From assembly GCA_036939355.1 (NCBI GenBank), contig JALLAP010000427.1, positions 1-15,093 of the forward strand: a stretch of DNA of 15,093 nt. Direction: 5' to 3'. Below the pieces are notes generated by a model. That model had not been told where the DNA came from, searched no databases, and saw only the letters and a list, made by a program, of their open reading frames with translations. Every line of letters begins with the position of its first letter. Position 1 is the stretch's first letter. This DNA comes from Thalassiosira profunda (taxonomy: Eukaryota > Bacillariophyta > Thalassiosirophyceae > Thalassiosirales > Thalassiosiraceae). Shown one piece after another: positions 6,903 through 15,093 of this stretch. The translations under genes were made by a program, and so were the position numbers.

Positions 6903-9900
6903 ATGAGCCGCCTCCCGTGCCACAAGGGCGTCGGGGCCCGCGCCGGGGCGCCCCGGGCCGCAGACCAGCTCATGGGGATTGCCAACCACCAAAAACGCCG
7001 CAGAGGCTCGGGCAACCCCCCCGCAAACGGCCGGCGCACCCCCGGGGACATCCCCTACGTGTCCCCGGACGGCGGCTACACCCGCTACTACGCCGATCGG
7101 TGCTATTTGGACGCCCCCACGGGGTTGGTGGAGTATCAACTGGAGAAGCAACGACGGAAGGCCGAGCAATCCAACAGCACGCAGTGGAGGCGCGAATATT
7201 GCAACCGCTGCGGCGAGATCAAGGACGACACCCACCAGCCCCGGGGGGCCAAAGCCCCGCCGCCGGAGCGTGTTCTATTTGACAGAGCCAAATTTATCAA
7301 CTCGCTGGATTTGTCGGCGGCAATTGTCGGGACCTACAATCTGGCGGACTTTGCGTACATGTCCGATGAATTTCCGCGGCTGTTCCCCCGCCCGGGCGGC
7401 AAGGGCGGCGGAGGAAGTCATGTGCCAACGCTGGTGCTCCACGGGCAGAAGGGATTCAGCGTGGAGAAATGGGCGGCGGGGGACACGCCCGGGAAGGATT
7501 GGACTGCCGAGACCAAAGCCCCGACCACGTACGACGACGATGACGGGGTGCCGGTGACAATCCGAGGGGGCGGCGAGTCCTCGTCGCCCTCGCAGCAGCT
7601 TCCGGAGACCCAATGCTCGGGGACCGTGCAATTCAGCGAAGATGTGGCAATAGATGTCCCAAAGTCGCCGGAGGGGAAGAAGCGGCCAATGTTGACGTAC
7701 GACAACAAAACGCTGAAATTGCCCAAGACGCCCAAGCGACTGCGGATGGGGAAGCGGCCCAGAAGCGCGGAGAAGGACGATGGCAATTCCAAGGGAAAGA
7801 ATGCAGACAGGGAGGAGAAGAAAGAGGGAGGCTCCGATAGCGATGTGATTGTGATTGACAGCGACACTGAGGAGGAGCCGGAGCCGAAAGAAGATGTCAA
7901 ACGGGCTGCAACGAAGGTGGAGAAAGAGACTCCCGCAGAGGCATTAGAGTTGCCACCGGCGAGCTCTACGGCAGATGGCCAACGCTCGGGCCCTGTGCAG
8001 GAAATGCAACAACCTCAGAATGACAGCTCCATGACTACCGCGCCACTGGCACCACCGGAGCTCACTGACAACGTCGCTAGCAAGCCTCCTCCGATACCGG
8101 AAGCGGCGCCCACCGCACCATCGGGCGCGCTGGCACAAACCGCTGCATCGACCCTAGCGCGCGTGCTTGGCAAGCCGCCGCGGAAGAAGATCATGCGGCC
8201 CATATTTTACAACAGCGGTCCCGATTCGTCGCAGGACAGCGGCATGAGCGCGGATTTGGCAGCGATGGCCGCGAAAGCAGATGGAGCACAAAAGGACAGC
8301 AACAAGGCGAACGAAAAGCAACCGGCGAATCAACAGAAAGTGGGGTGGGGAGGGGTCAAGCCGGCGCAGGCGTTGGGGGGCGAGGTGTTCTTCACCCAGG
8401 TCCTCCCTCGCTGGTGTCCCCCGATCCCAAAGGACAAGCGACCTCGATCGGCCGATTCCTCGGAGAAGAAGCGGGCGTCTCCTCGGAGCAGCACGTCTGC
8501 GGACTGTTCAGACGATGACGCTGCGGCAGCAGCACATGCTGCCATGCTGGGCGAAGAAGGGCAGAAGGCGACAAAGAACGACGACGGAAAGAAAACAGTG
8601 CGTGGCGTCCACCATCCCAAATTCTACCTCCTGTTCGAGCGTTCCGGCTCGCTCGTCGTGATCGTCACCACCTCGAACCTGTCCCCCCAGACGTCAGTGG
8701 ATGGCAGCTGGGTGCAGCGGTTCGAGCCGAAAGAGTCAGCGCCCCGCCCGTCTTACATTAACAGAAGCGGCGGTGGCTCGAACGGCAACGTCGACTTCGG
8801 AATTCCGTCCGATTTTGGCAACGTCTTGACCGATTTCTTGCAAAAGCAGTCGGACGCGGCCGAGGGCGGGATGTTGCCCGACGTCTTCCTTCGTCGGTAC
8901 GTGGCGGGCCTGTCGTCGGGATTGAGCTCCTTGGCCGATCGGTACCGCTTCGAGGACGCCCAGGTGCACCTTGTCTCCACGGTCCCTGGCGACCACCAGG
9001 GCGGTCTCCCGAAGAAGGGCCATCGGGATGCCACATATCGACCGCGGATCGCCTACGGACCGCAACGCGTCTCCTTCGTCCTATCGCGAATTCTGAATGA
9101 GCATCACATACGATCCGCTCGTGCCGCGAGGGCCGCGGCAACGGGAACGTCAGGAGGTGGGCAAATGGCGGTGGACCAGGCATGGCTTCCGCCCTCGNGC
9201 GAGGGCCGCGGCAACGGGAACGTCAGGAGGTGGGCAAATGGCGGTGGACCAGGCATGGCTTCCGCCCTCGCTGATAGCGGCGAAGGAGCGTTTGGTGGTG
9301 CAGCCCACGAGCCTTGGCGGCAATTGGACCGGAGAGGATCTGGAGTCGATTGTGCAAACGTATCTTCAGCCTCATTGGACGAAGCCCGAGAGCGAGGACG
9401 AGCACATCCCATCGGAGAACGGCTTGCTGGACCTTTTGGACATCATTTGGCCCACAATGGGATATTTCGAGGCAATGCGGAAGACACGTCGCGCCATTTG
9501 GGACAAAAATCCAGAGGAAGCGGCCGCAATCGTCAAACGATGGCCCTCTTCCAAGCCAAAGAGCAAAAAAGTGGAGGGCCACGTCTTCTTGTCATCGGTC
9601 TCGTTTGCTAGATTGGACCGGCCCTGCATTTCTCGGATGGCACTGTTCACTCGAGCCCCCGGCGTCATGCCCTACCAATCGCCATCGCTCCACTTTAAGA
9701 GCATTTGCAGATTGTTTCAGCTGAAGAGCAATGGGACTTCGTCGATGGCACCACTCAACAATGGACCAGGCTCGGACGATTCAAAGGAGTACCTGTCCTG
9801 GTTCATGCTGACGAGCGCCTGCCTTTCCCGAGGGGCGCAGGGCCAACCGACTCCCTACCGAGACCCGCAGANGGTTCATGCTGACGAGCGCCTGCCTTTC

Positions 9901-10336
9901 CCGAGGGGCGCAGGGCCAACCGACTCCCTACCGAGACCCGCAGAGCGACTGCATGTCCTATTCCAACTTCGAGCTCGGGGTATTGTTCTGTTCTCGCCTC
10001 ATGGGCGACAACTTACACGACCGATTGTACGCGTCTGATCCCAGCCACGTCCACGGATGCCAGTGCGGCAAGGGAAAGCGATGGTACAAGCCCGGGCACC
10101 ACGGCAAGGGCACGGGCAACAACTCCTTTCTTGATAGCGTGAAGAAGGTGCATCTTCCGGTGCCGTACCAACTGCGTCCGAAGCTCTACCAAGACGATCC
10201 GGACCATGACTTTTTTAGCCACACCCCGTACATGAACGAGATATTGGACGGGACGGGTTGCGTGGGCAACATGAAACTGACCCCGCTCGGACAGCAGATT
10301 GCCCGAGACGCCGAAAAATCTGCAGGCGAAAAGTAA
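6903..10336 (+). CDS. TDP1: Tyrosyl-DNA phosphodiesterase 1 homologue (TDP1)
   Basis: TDP1 removes trapped topoisomerase I peptides and other adducts from DNA 3' ends; it is a nuclear phospholipase-D-superfamily enzyme with two HKN motifs. Here the first motif is HHPKF (His571, Lys573; codons from 8601) with the following TTSNLS Asn. The second is LHFKS (His codon 9691, Lys codon 9697). The family C-terminus is clear: FELGVLF, VPYQLRPKLY, PYMNEIL and GNMKLTPLG. The Asn expected in the second motif (SANLS in homologues) is Cys (SACLS, codon 9820-9822). Residues about 180-560 are a disordered Lys/Glu/Ser/Pro-rich insertion, where animal homologues have a short segment. It holds basic nuclear-localisation-like stretches and VIVIDSDTEEE (315-325), a SUMO-interaction-type motif. 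Two unmerged contig overlaps (N9198, N9872) shift the apparent frame; without the extra copies the frame is continuous, about 1095 residues. An in-frame stop just upstream limits the start to 6903; Met24 (6972) is an alternative. The gene is single copy between the duplicated arms. Confidence 0.88.
9126..9270. repeat. Unmerged contig overlap around N9198 (assembly artefact)
   Basis: Bases 9126-9197 repeat at 9199-9270, 72 bp each, with one N between and no mismatch seen. The TDP1 frame changes from that of 6903 to that of 9097 across the join, as expected from 73 extra bases. Confidence 0.92.
9800..9944. repeat. Unmerged contig overlap around N9872 (assembly artefact)
   Basis: Bases 9800-9871 repeat exactly at 9873-9944 around one N. 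The stretch encodes the second HKN region of TDP1, including SACLS, in both copies. The frame shifts again by one, from that of 9097 to that of 9878. Confidence 0.92.
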
Positions 10337-10447
10337 CACCAGGCAGAGGCGTGAGAGCTTGATGCAATGCGCTTTAGGATAAGGCGCCTGTAAGCTCATA
10401 TTCTACATTGATGAACCACAATCAATCCATTTGCTTTGCATGCTCGC
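10337..10447. other. Convergent intergenic region, TDP1 / gene B'
   Basis: These 111 bp separate the TDP1 stop from the gene B' stop and must hold both 3' ends. The right inverted arm begins at about 10415. A nested inverted repeat lies at 10355-10397. I see no gene. Confidence 0.6.
10355..10397 (+). terminator. Nested hairpin in the TDP1 3' region
   Basis: The outer arms GAGCTT (10355-10360) and AAGCTC (10392-10397) enclose an inner RNA stem GCGCUUU (10369-10375) / AAGGCGC (10381-10387) with a five-base loop AGGAU. Pairing of the inner stem includes one G-U. The position suits a 3' UTR structure or 3'-end signal, but eukaryotic 3' ends do not need hairpins, so a function is uncertain. Confidence 0.25.
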
Positions 10448-13018
10448 TCAACAATCCTGGGTGAACGCGCACAGCATCCCCTCCGGGCAGTCCTCGTGAT
10501 TGAGGCTTTGGCACGGGAGGGTACAGCCCCTGAAATCGAAGTCATCTGCCGCGAGCACTTCCGCGCAGAATTTGGGCACTGTCGGGGATTTTGTCGTCAA
10601 GGGCTTTGCTGCCATTGGCGAGGGCGTGGGCTCCGGTGTGGGCTCCTTCGTGGGCTCCGGCGTGGGATCTGGCGTCGGATCCGGCGTCGCCTTCAGCCGG
10701 TATCCCGCGTTGATCAGAGTCTTGAAGTCCTTACCGACGTCCATGCAATCGCTCTGCCCGTTCGCGCCCACCAGCTTGACCACCTCGCTGTCCAGAACCA
10801 GGTCGTTGTCGCCTCCAACTTTGGGTCGGGTGAAGTCGTACCGGTCCGCGGGCGCCGGCTTGAAGAAGTCGACGTAGTATCGTCCCGCTTCGACCCCGAC
10901 GAACTGGTACTGTCCAATGGCGTTGGCCGAGGCCGTGGCCTTCCACCGGTCGCCCTCGCACTCGCGAAGGTTGACGAACGTCCCTTCCATCGGCGCTTCG
11001 TTCGTCGAGAAGAGGCCGTCGCCGTCCTCGTCCAGCCAGAGCAGTCCCTGGATGGTGCTCAACGATGGAAAGGCCAGCTGGAATGCGGATGGAGCAGGCG
11101 ACACCAGTGGATTCGCCGGTTGTTTTGTGGGAGATTTGGTCCCATCCGACAAGAATGGCGTGGGCGCCTCCGTTTCGATTGGTCGTTTCGTTGGAGGTTT
11201 GCTGGGTTCGTAAGCGGTTGCGGCGTCTGTCGGACCCGGGGTCGTCGTCCCTGGCAACGGTTCGTTGCCCTCCACGAAAAAGATGTCCGTCAGCGTTCCG
11301 AAAGTGTTTGGGTCTCTCCGTATGAGGTGCTCTATCAAAGTTGCAGTGTATTCCGAATCGAACGGGCGACGGACAATCGTGCCAATAGATACTGATGGGT
11401 CCGTTGTTCTGTAGGTTGTTGTCTGATCGTAAACAGCCACGAAATTCTCAGTCTGCAGTAGCCGCTGCTCGTCCAAAAGAACTCGCAGGAGCCGCTTTTC
11501 TGGGATGCTTTGTCTGATCATATCGTCTGAGCCGTCGTGGAGCCGTCGTCGCTCCAGTGTAACGACATTGACTTCGATTTGCACCTCTGACAAACTGCGC
11601 AGCTCGTCGTCTTCCGGCAGAGCCGCCAGGTTGGCCGGCGAATAAAACAACATCAGATAATTCTCCAGATTCTGCTCGAAGAGCGCCATATTCCCCGGGG
11701 TTGAGATTCCAATGAATGCGAGTCTGTGTTCATACGTGGTTATGGGCCCCATCTTGGGCGGTTGAGGCGTCACATCAAAGGTTGCCAGCGTAGGCCGGGG
11801 CGTGGGCCGCGGCGTAAGTCCGGGCGCCTCGTTCAGCGTGTCCAACTCCTCCGGCGTCGGCATCCGCGTGGCACACTGCACCTGATCGGCGTGATTGCAA
11901 ATGTTGCTTCGGACGTCGTACAGCGTCCCCGAGGGACACATGATGACATCCCCTAGCGCATCGCCCACGCCGTTGCATTGCACGTAGCCAATGCATCCTT
12001 TGGTGGGGGTGGGTCCGCTCTTACCAATGCAGTTGTACAGTCCGATAAACGTGGGGCTGGCGGTGGGCACGGCAATCTCGAACTTTGGTGCATCGGGGTT
12101 CGACGCGGCATTCTCGTCGTCGCCACCTTGTTTTCCCACGGTTATGGCCACCCCAACTGCAGCTCCAATGGCCAAAAGTATCACAATTGGCAACACGATC
12201 AGCTTCATCTTCCTCTTCCGTTCCCTCTTCTCCTCCTCCTCTCTCAACTTGGCCGAGTTTCGGCTCGGCGACCGAGAACGGCTGCGCTCCCTGCTCCGGG
12301 ATGTAGAGTCCTCCCTGATCTTGGACGCCGGCGTCGCTTCCAAGTCCTCGTAGCGGTAGACCGGGACCCGTCCCCGCTCGGAAAACCTTACGTTTTTGTT
12401 GTCGTACTCCGGAGGGGCGCCGTTGTAATTGTCGTATCTCGCCCTGTCCTGGGAGTAGCCGCTCGTATTGTAGCCGGGAGGAGGCCCTCCCCGGTAGCTT
12501 TGCTGCGGGTAGCCTTGGTTCATCGGTTGCTGCGGATAGCTGGAATTGGGCCGGTAGTCTCTATCTCGATCACTGTCGTGAAAGCCCACATGCGGCTGGC
12601 CCATCGGCCTCTGCCCCCGATTTGGATTCCGCTCGAAGGAACTGTCGCTGCTGGAACTACCACTGCTGCTGGAGCTGCTCCCGTCGTCCTCGCTCTCGCT
12701 GGCGATGGAATCCAGGTCCCTCTGTTGGGCGTACAGTCCTCCGGGGCCGGTGCGGCGCCCGCCGGGCTCCACGCCCCCAAGATGGGGCGCGGTGCCCTCG
12801 ATGAAGCTCGGGTCGCTGATGACGCTCGCCTCCTCCAACCGCTTGGCCATGGCCAGTATGGAATCGGTGTCCGATATTTCTGTGGACTCGTCATCACCGT
12901 CGATGTCGTTCATCTTGCTGTTCTTCATTGCATCCTTGTCTTGATTGAGGAGGTCGTCGAGTGCGCCCGAGGTGTTGGGCGGGGGCTGCCGCGTCGGCGG
13001 CGGGGGCGGCCAGCTCAT
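10448..13018 (-). CDS. Gene B' (right): paralogue of gene B, chitin-binding and SdrD-B-like surface protein
   Basis: This encodes 856 residues from the ATG at 13018-13016 (MSWPPPPPTRQ); an in-frame ATG six codons upstream (13036) is not shared with gene B. Domain order is as in the left copy: disordered N-terminus, Arg/Ser-rich juxtamembrane part, one membrane segment (about 272-294), CBM14-like domain, unnamed middle domain, SdrD-B-like domain, Pro-Thr linker and Cys-rich tail identical at its end (AFTQDC). Differences cluster in disordered parts: four residues fewer after PPPN, a rearranged QQPMNQGYPQQ stretch, one Ser fewer in the Ser run, and one residue fewer after the first Cys of the chitin-binding domain (NCIGKSG against SCPVGKSG). 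All domain cysteines are kept. Both copies look intact, so both may work. It converges on TDP1 and diverges from A'. Confidence 0.85.
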   Translation of the reverse strand: MSWPPPPPTRQPPPNTSGALDDLLNQDKDAMKNSKMNDIDGDDESTEISDTDSILAMAKRLEEASVISDPSFIEGTAPHLGGVEPGGRRTGPGGLYAQQRDLDSIASESEDDGSSSSSSGSSSSDSSFERNPNRGQRPMGQPHVGFHDSDRDRDYRPNSSYPQQPMNQGYPQQSYRGGPPPGYNTSGYSQDRARYDNYNGAPPEYDNKNVRFSERGRVPVYRYEDLEATPASKIREDSTSRSRERSRSRSPSRNSAKLREEEEKRERKRKMKLIVLPIVILLAIGAAVGVAITVGKQGGDDENAASNPDAPKFEIAVPTASPTFIGLYNCIGKSGPTPTKGCIGYVQCNGVGDALGDVIMCPSGTLYDVRSNICNHADQVQCATRMPTPEELDTLNEAPGLTPRPTPRPTLATFDVTPQPPKMGPITTYEHRLAFIGISTPGNMALFEQNLENYLMLFYSPANLAALPEDDELRSLSEVQIEVNVVTLERRRLHDGSDDMIRQSIPEKRLLRVLLDEQRLLQTENFVAVYDQTTTYRTTDPSVSIGTIVRRPFDSEYTATLIEHLIRRDPNTFGTLTDIFFVEGNEPLPGTTTPGPTDAATAYEPSKPPTKRPIETEAPTPFLSDGTKSPTKQPANPLVSPAPSAFQLAFPSLSTIQGLLWLDEDGDGLFSTNEAPMEGTFVNLRECEGDRWKATASANAIGQYQFVGVEAGRYYVDFFKPAPADRYDFTRPKVGGDNDLVLDSEVVKLVGANGQSDCMDVGKDFKTLINAGYRLKATPDPTPDPTPEPTKEPTPEPTPSPMAAKPLTTKSPTVPKFCAEVLAADDFDFRGCTLPCQSLNHEDCPEGMLCAFTQDC
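10618..10686 (-). repeat. PDPT/PEPT-coding tandem repeat in gene B'
   Basis: This is the counterpart of the left-arm Pro-Thr linker. On the minus strand it reads PDPT twice, then PEPT, KEPT, PEPT and PSP. The unit number is the same as on the left, with one Asp-to-Glu unit change. Confidence 0.75.
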
Positions 13019-13436
13019 AGTCAATGAGCGGTGCATCGATGTATCGAGACGCCCTTTGCAACCCCGGGCTGCTCAATTGCGCAACCGCAAGCACCAGCCC
13101 TCCTCTCTCGCAGTGCCGATCAACTTATAATGTGCACATCATATGCACGTTCTAATAAGCGTCAGTCGCAAGCCGCTCCGAATTGCAATCCGCTGCCCTC
13201 ACGATGATGCTTGGTTTGTAGGTGGGACCGCCCGCGATGGCAGCGGGACCTCCATCTTTGGAGCCAGGGGCGGGTGCTTTGCAGCACTGCAGCACGTTAG
13301 ACAAGCCCTATTGTATGATTCCTATAGTACAATACTAAGTAGAAATTCTGCCGCTTCTCTATTTTCTATTTCTCTCTGACACAAAGGGAAGCTTGAGGGG
13401 GAGGGAGATGATGGGGACGCTTCGGAGCGCGGAGCG
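13019..13436. promoter_or_regulatory. Divergent promoter between genes B' and A' (right)
   Basis: This 418-bp spacer between start codons is longer than the left counterpart. It keeps the conserved block (13211-13265), AATTGCAATCCGC (13181-13193) and CATCATATGCA (13137-13147, minus-strand TGCATATGATG). It has extra sequence near A', including an inverted repeat TATTGTA (13309-13315) / TACAATA (13328-13334) that is not present on the left. Confidence 0.6.
13211..13265. promoter_or_regulatory. Conserved promoter block, right copy
   Basis: This is the counterpart of 3881-3937. It keeps GCCCGCGATGGCAGCGGGACC and the TTGGTTTGTAGG edge, and lacks three bases present on the left. The surrounding sequence is much less conserved, which makes the block stand out. 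Confidence 0.55.
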
Positions 13437-15093
13437 ATGGACGACCCGCTGAACGACGCCGAGGCCGCCAAGGCCGCCCTCGAATTTGGCGCTGGTGGCG
13501 CCACGGGCTGGCGGAGCCGCGGCAGCGGCGTGGTTTTTCGGCACTCGGCGCGGGCAGTTGATGGGCCCGATGGCGGGACGGATGCCTCGAACGGGGGCGC
13601 GGAGAGTGGCGGCGATGCTGCTGCCAAGAAGGAGGATGCCAAAGACGAATTTCGATCCACCGTCGTCGACCAGCAGGACAAGATCTTGCTTCCGCAGTCG
13701 ACGCACTCCCTCCTCTTCACAGAGAGGGTGTGCTCACTGCCCTTCTTCTTTGCAATCTTTGTTCTGTTCGTCTCCTTCGCTTGCCTGGGGCTGGCGCTGT
13801 GGGACAATTTGAGCGTGGGATATCCGGGCAATCCGCTGGGGGTGCCGGTGAACGTGTCCGAGCAGGTTCGGGCTGCCCAGTTTCTTTCTGTTCTCGTTGC
13901 GTTGACGATGGAGGAGGAGATACCGACGGGAAGTTACATGCTGCGGATGATACCCCGTTCGTCGGTGAGGGAGAAGCTGGGGGTGTCCTACGGAAAGTTC
14001 GTCTTCTCGGCTCTATTGCGCTTGACGATCGGTTATTTGCTCCTGCTGAACGTGTGGCTTTCCGTCGTGCAGAGTGATCGAGTGCTGGATATGTTTTACG
14101 ATATGTTGGCGCTAGGCTTCCTCAGCCAGTGCGATGATATCGCTTTCAAGCTTGCAAAGTACGATGTGCTCGGAAAGACTCTAAGGAACGCATGTGCGGG
14201 GCCATCCTTTCACGTGGAGTTCAGCAAGAAGCCATACTACTTCCGCAAAAAGATGACAATCTTCGTCAAGCTTCTGTATATCTTCAATCTTCTTGTGTTT
14301 ATGGGTGGGACGGTGGCGATTGCGGCTTTGCAACGTAGGGGGCGATTCCAAATCGGATCGGTAACGGTCACATTTGGAGAGCAAATCTGGGAGCACGCAC
14401 GGGTGGAAGGGTCGGAGCAAGACGAAGTTTTGGTGTATAGCTATTTCAGCGGCGTATACGAGCAGGAGGGATCGCAAACTCAAGACGGGAGACCAATCTA
14501 CCGGGAGATGAGAAAATTCGACGGAGGCAAAGGTGCATTCGAGGAGAAAGTGCCGGCAGAGATCAAGTACTGCAAAAGCGAAAGCGCCTGGGTATTTACG
14601 CATCCATACATCAGAAAGTCGCGGGGCGGGGAGACAATCGAAGACTCGGACTGTCCCTGGTTGCTGCGGTCACCAGAAACGGATGCCTACAACCTTTTGG
14701 AAGTTTCCGGCCTCTGGGAGATCTGGGTTGGTGTGATAAACAAGAATGCGCAGGTTCTCATCACTTCGAATCTCTGCAAGGACAACACGGAGTGAGTATT
14801 GTGCAAGGGCGGTGGTTTGGTAGGCGTGTCGCTTGACTGGTACCTTACTTTCCTTGTATTGCCTGTGTATCCCTTTCGAAAGCTGCAACCTCAACGGCCA
14901 GTGCGTTGATCAAAAGTGCCAATGCGACAAGAATTCACGGGTGAGATGCGGAAGGTGTCTCATATGCTGCTTTGCTCTGCGCAGGCACACCGACTGAATC
15001 AGTATTCCTCTTCTTCTCACCAGCATATTGGGCTGCACTGCGAGCTGGAAGAGCCGTGTCCACGGATACTTGGTTCTCTTTCCGATTCGTGGG
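13437..15093 (+). CDS. Gene A' (right, partial): paralogue of gene A lacking two introns; runs off the window
   Basis: Visible exons are 13437-14791, 14883-14940 and 15024 to the window end. The first exon is 1355 bp, exactly the sum of left exons 1-3 (657 + 628 + 70), so introns 1 and 2 are missing without loss or gain of a codon. Protein features match gene A: hydrophilic N-terminus, three membrane segments, the YSYFSGVYEQEG region and the EGF-like module split by introns 3 and 4. Unspliced reading would end at the TGA at 14793-14795; the GTGAGTATTG donor at 14792 and the next exon, which supplies the remaining EGF cysteines, argue for splicing. The last exon is cut off after the LEEPCPRILGSLSDSW region, so whether this copy shares the left copy's in-frame stop cannot be seen. 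The N-terminal Met context (GAGCGATGG) is the same as in the left copy. Confidence 0.8.
14792..14882 (+). other. Intron 3 of gene A' (right), 91 bp
   Basis: The donor is GTGAGTATTGTGC after AACACGGA and the acceptor is TTCGAAAG before CTGCAACC, in the same positions as on the left. The 3' half (TTGCCTGTGTATCCCTTTCGAAAG region) is almost unchanged, while the 5' half has changed more. The hairpin arms are GTGTCG / TGGTAC around the unchanged loop CTTGAC. Confidence 0.85.
14941..15023 (+). other. Intron 4 of gene A' (right), 83 bp
   Basis: The donor is GTGAGATGCGG and the acceptor is CTTCTTCTCACCAG before CATATTGGG. Branch-like GACTGAATC precedes the pyrimidine tract. Position and phase match left intron 4. 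An earlier CAG at about 14982-14984 could be a weak alternative acceptor. Confidence 0.85.

Larger units (their letters stand above)
10415..15093 (-). repeat. Right arm of large inverted duplication
   Basis: This is the reverse-complement match of 1911-6705, carrying B' and A'. Coding parts are nearly identical, with scattered silent changes and patches of perfect identity. The divergent promoter and the introns are much less alike, and two introns are missing. The arm runs off the right edge of the window while still matching the left arm. Confidence 0.9.

Noticed and set aside
9126..9944. Direct 72-bp repeats as genuine tandem duplications in TDP1
   Set aside because: Each pair is separated by exactly one N, all are the same size, and removing one copy restores a continuous conserved protein.
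10436..11395. 319-codon plus-strand open frame at the 3' end of gene B'
   Set aside because: It is an antisense shadow of the SdrD-B and linker coding region, with no recognisable domain.
11978..13027. Long open frame (349 codons) antisense to gene B', with a 267-codon counterpart antisense to gene B at 4341-5144
   Set aside because: It mirrors the coding bias of the sense gene, has Arg/Gly-rich shadow composition and no domain, and its length is not conserved between arms.
13309..13334. TATTGTA / TACAATA inverted repeat as a MITE-like insertion in the right promoter
   Set aside because: The arms are only 7 bp, with no clear target-site duplication or internal element; ordinary indel divergence is enough.
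1..15093. Transposon genes, CRISPR arrays, rRNA or tRNA genes
   Set aside because: No transposase or reverse transcriptase domain, no regularly spaced repeats and no RNA gene signature was seen.

Overview
The window looks like nuclear DNA of a diatom, most likely a chitin-producing centric species of the Thalassiosira type. This is inferred, since no marker gene is present. The signs are a plastid precursor with a signal peptide cut before Phe, compact genes, short GT-AG introns of 71-91 bp that all start GTGAG, and a membrane protein with a chitin-binding (peritrophin-A/CBM14) domain.

Layout. (1) 1-391 is upstream DNA and 392-1370 (+) is a plastid lipid-associated protein/fibrillin, apparently sent to the thylakoid lumen. 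(2) A left arm (about 1911-6705) carries two divergently transcribed genes. Gene A (1433-3715, -) is a three-TM, EGF-like membrane protein with five exons. Gene B (4086-6674, +) is a single-pass surface protein with a chitin-binding domain, an SdrD-B-like domain and Pro/Thr linkers. (3) A single-copy spacer holds a tyrosyl-DNA phosphodiesterase 1 (TDP1) homologue (6903-10336, +). (4) A right arm (about 10415 to the window end) is an inverted second copy of the A-B pair: gene B' (10448-13018, -) and gene A' (13437 to beyond 15093, +). The window is therefore a large inverted segmental duplication, A-B / TDP1 / B'-A', with arms of about 4.7 kb.

The most interesting observations come from comparing the arms. 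Introns 1 and 2 of gene A are precisely absent from A', while introns 3 and 4 are shared. Intron 2 is a recognisable copy of the 5' part of intron 3, which suggests intron gain by copying a neighbouring intron. In gene B a 118-bp stretch is identical between arms and sits beside about 90 bp with some 18 silent differences, a mosaic typical of gene conversion. The divergent promoters have drifted apart except for a block of about 55 bp and a few short motifs. In TDP1 the second catalytic Asn appears to be Cys, and a very long disordered insertion with a SUMO-interaction-like motif splits the first catalytic domain.

Three single N bases (945, 9198, 9872) each sit between two copies of the same 72-bp stretch. 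These are unmerged contig overlaps, not biology. Each adds 73 bases and shifts the apparent frame, so the fibrillin and TDP1 genes look frameshifted but are probably intact.
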